This document shows, piece by piece, positions 61,683-64,000 of a DNA stretch of 64,000 nucleotides. Origin of the DNA: Lactuca virosa. Its lineage: Eukaryota; Streptophyta; Magnoliopsida; Asterales; Asteraceae. The position numbers and the translations under genes are program-made. The stretch is from NCBI GenBank assembly GCA_928212115.1, contig CAKMRJ010005745.1, positions 74,306,629 to 74,370,628 on the forward strand. Direction: 5' to 3'. The first letter of the stretch is position 1, and every line of letters begins with the position of its first letter. The notes below the pieces were generated by a model that did not search any database, was not told the origin of the DNA, and was given only the letters and a program-made list of their open reading frames with translations.

Positions 61683-62303
61683 TCACATTCTCCTTCGCCA
61701 TGTCCATTGCATCTTCCATTTTTCTCTTGGAATGGTCATGTTTAGCATATGCCTGATGTATGTTATTCCATCATCAACTCTTGCCATTGGGTGTTCTGTT
61801 ACAAACAGATGAATAAGCTTCTCAACCCTTTTGGATGGTGAGTTCATCAAAAAGTAGGGGAAATTGGTTGGAACAAATACAGGCCTATGTTCAACATATA
61901 GATGTTCAATCTCTCGGAATTGGTGTGACCTAACGATCATCTTGAAAGTTCCCAAACAATCATCATTCAGAATTGGAATCATTGACAACCCACAGTTTTC
62001 TTCGGTTGGCATATGATACCAGTTACCCATAGTTGTATACCCCAAGCTTTTCGAAAAACGACCAAGCATCTCCATGTTCAGCAAATCGATGTTGACATAT
62101 GAAATAAAGTTAACTTTTGTCGTTTGATACGACTTACCTGGATAGTCTGTAAAAAACCCGCCATGTACAACTCTAATGGTGAATCTCTTATCGTTTGCTT
62201 TCCCGTACTCTACTAACGGTGTGTTTTGCGGTGGTTCACTGCTTACACTCCATAGTTGAAACCTCGGATTTGCCCATGGATCAGCATTCATTTTTGTTTC
62301 CAT
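61683..62303 (-). CDS. MULE-type PB1-like N-terminal ORF, unit C copy
   Basis: 206-codon open frame, unbroken here but not in A. RFTIRVVHGGFFTDYPG, YVNIDLLNMEMLGRFSKSLG, NWYHMP, then a basic-hydrophobic stretch (FREIEHLYVEHRP) match the PB1-like domain at the N-terminus of plant Mutator-type transposase proteins. No transposase core follows within the open frame. In C the end (EKWKMQWTWRRRM) comes after a few bases of difference from A. It may be only the first exon of a dead element. I do not claim it is expressed. Confidence 0.55.
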   Translation of the reverse strand: METKMNADPWANPRFQLWSVSSEPPQNTPLVEYGKANDKRFTIRVVHGGFFTDYPGKSYQTTKVNFISYVNIDLLNMEMLGRFSKSLGYTTMGNWYHMPTEENCGLSMIPILNDDCLGTFKMIVRSHQFREIEHLYVEHRPVFVPTNFPYFLMNSPSKRVEKLIHLFVTEHPMARVDDGITYIRHMLNMTIPREKWKMQWTWRRRM

Positions 62304-62671
62304 TGATCGTCGGAGTTGTTTTCACAGAGGAGGAGCAAATAATAGAAGTTATCGTATGTTGGTAATGAAGATGTAAGAATGACGATTTTGATATAAGGGG
62401 AGGCTTTAAATGCATCGTCATTCAGAGCTGAAGGGACATCGACGTAGGCCATCACTTCCAATTAATAGCAGGCTACAGGGGAGGTACAATTTGAACGACG
62501 GCTGTGATAATGATTATCGATATTGTGTTATACATTAATATATTATTTACATTAATATATGTAATATTAAATAAGTGTAACATCAATACTTGCTTTGTTT
62601 TTATTATTACCATACAAAATATAAATTTATATATAAATTAATTATAAATATATAAAATCATTTTTTAAATT
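62304..62671. other. AT-rich spacer before the satellite, unit C
   Basis: Copy of 16445-16812. No gene. Confidence 0.4.
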
Positions 62672-64000
62672 AATATGGGTATGGTTTCCTGGTGGTCGGG
62701 TGTTGGTACGGGTTGACCAACATTAGGTCATGTAGGGGTGTTGGTAATGGTTTAGGACCAAATTGGGTTTCTAATACGGGTATGGGTTGCAGGTGGTCGG
62801 GTGTTGGTACGGGTTGACCATCATTAGGTCATGTAGGGGTGTTGGTAATGGTTTGGGACCAAAATGGGTTTATAATATGGGTATGGGTTGCAAGTGCTCG
62901 GGTGTTGGTAATGGTTGACCATCCTTAGGTCATGTAGGGGTGTTGGTAATGGTTTGGGACCAAATTGGGTTTCTAATACGGGTATGGGTTGCAGGTGGTC
63001 GGGTGTTGGTAATGGTTGACCATCATTAGGTCATGTAGGGGTGTTGGTAATGGTTTGGGACCAAATTGGGTTTCTAATACGGGTATGGGTTGCAGGTGGT
63101 CGGGTGTTGGTAATGGTTGACCATCATTAGGTCATGTAAGGATGTTGGTAATGGTTTGGGACCAAATTGGGTTTATAATATGGGTATGGGTTGCAGGTGG
63201 TCGGGTGTTGGTACAGATTAACCATCATTAGGTCATGTAGGGGTGTTGGTAATGGTTTGGGACCAAATTGGGTTTCTAATACGGGTATGGGTTGCAGGTG
63301 GTCGGGTGTTGGTAATGGTTGACCATCATTAGGTCATGTAGGGGTGTTGGTAATGGTTTAGGACCAAATTGGGTTTCTAATACGAGTATGGGTTGCAGGT
63401 GGTTGGGTGTTGGTAATGGTTTACCATCATTAGGTCATGTAGGGGTGTTGGTAATGGTTTGGGACCAAAATGGGTTTATAATATGGGTATGGGTTGCAGG
63501 TGGTCGGGTGTTGGTACGGGTTGACCATAATTAGGTCATTTAGGGGTGTTGGTAATGGTTTGGGACCAAATTGGGTTTCTAATACAGGTATGGGTTGCAG
63601 GTGGTCGGGTGTTGGTAATGGTTGGCCATCATTAGGTCGTGTAGGGGTGTTGGTAATGGTTTGGGACCAAAATGGGTTTATAATATTGGTATGGGTTGCA
63701 GGTGGTCGGGTGTTGGTACGAGTTGACCATCATTAGGTCATGTATGGGTGTTGTTAATGGTTTGGGACCAAAATGAGTTTATAATATGGGTATGGGTTGC
63801 AAGTGATCGGGTGTTGGTAATGGTTGACCATCCTTAGGTCATGTAGGGGTGTTGGTAATGGTTTGGGACCAAATTTGGTTTCTAATACGGGTATGGGTTG
63901 CAGGTGGTCGGGTGTTGGTAATGGTTGACCATCATTAGGTCATGTAGGGGTGTTGGTAATGGTTTGGGACCAAAATGGGTTTATAATATGGGTATGGGTT
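62672..64000. repeat. 101-bp satellite array spanning the C/next-unit junction
   Basis: About 13 monomers, in the same order of types as 16813-18140. Base 63863 is equivalent to base 1, so a further unit begins here. The array runs off the window end. Confidence 0.96.

Noticed and set aside
1..63862. Extrachromosomal circle as source of the tandem units
   Set aside because: Head-to-tail units would fit, but unequal exchange between satellites explains them as well. No breakpoint evidence distinguishes the two.

Overview
The window is plant nuclear DNA: intron-containing genes with GT-AG junctions, a secretory class III peroxidase, and degraded CACTA, Mutator-like (MULE), Copia and gypsy-type elements in an AT-rich background. 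It fits a large-genome eudicot. The wording of the GC-rich gypsy-type LTR and of the Copia element reminds me of the daisy family (lettuce tribe), but that is a low-confidence guess that only a database search could settle.

The window is not a set of unrelated genes. It is about three head-to-tail copies of one large unit: A at 1-18002, B at 18003 to an N gap at 38630-38642, and C at 38643-63862, after which a fourth unit begins. Base 1, base 18003 and base 63863 occupy the same place in the repeat. Without later insertions the unit is about 18 kb. Every unit carries, in the same order: a 101-bp satellite array; a CACTA accessory gene (Transposase_24 type, + strand) with a shared nonsense codon; a MULE transposase fragment (-); an intact four-exon class III peroxidase (-); a gypsy-type LTR segment; a 425-bp non-autonomous CACTA-like element; a broken CACTA Tnp2 transposase (-); a tRNA-like piece; and, in A and C, a 298/299-bp direct duplication and a MULE-type PB1-like N-terminal ORF (-). 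The next satellite array then follows.

Units B and C also carry the same Copia-type LTR retrotransposon at the same base. A lacks it and shows the empty site. In C it is complete: 7395 bp, 761/762-bp LTRs, a 5-bp CATCA target duplication, and element sense on the - strand. It has a PBS, a PPT and only a gag remnant, so it is non-autonomous. In B it runs into the N gap. This orders events: A split from the B/C ancestor, the Copia element inserted, and B and C then duplicated.

The peroxidase is the only gene that looks functional, and its predicted protein appears the same in all three copies. All transposase genes are dead and share lesions across units, so they died before the unit was amplified.

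The most unusual structure is inside the Copia element. Its roughly 5.9-kb, mostly non-coding interior is packed with short inverted repeats. They include five hairpins with a related GATGCC/GATGTC-containing apical loop on different self-complementary stems, four leader hairpins of the form CTTG-(AGGA/AGGG)-CAAG, and a tandem hairpin pair showing a compensatory base-pair change. I know of no standard name for this set.

Assembly warning: about 1-2 kb after the N gap, the 2.5-3 kb before it, and an odd 0.5-kb satellite block inside the unit A CACTA gene carry many small indels typical of unpolished long-read sequence.
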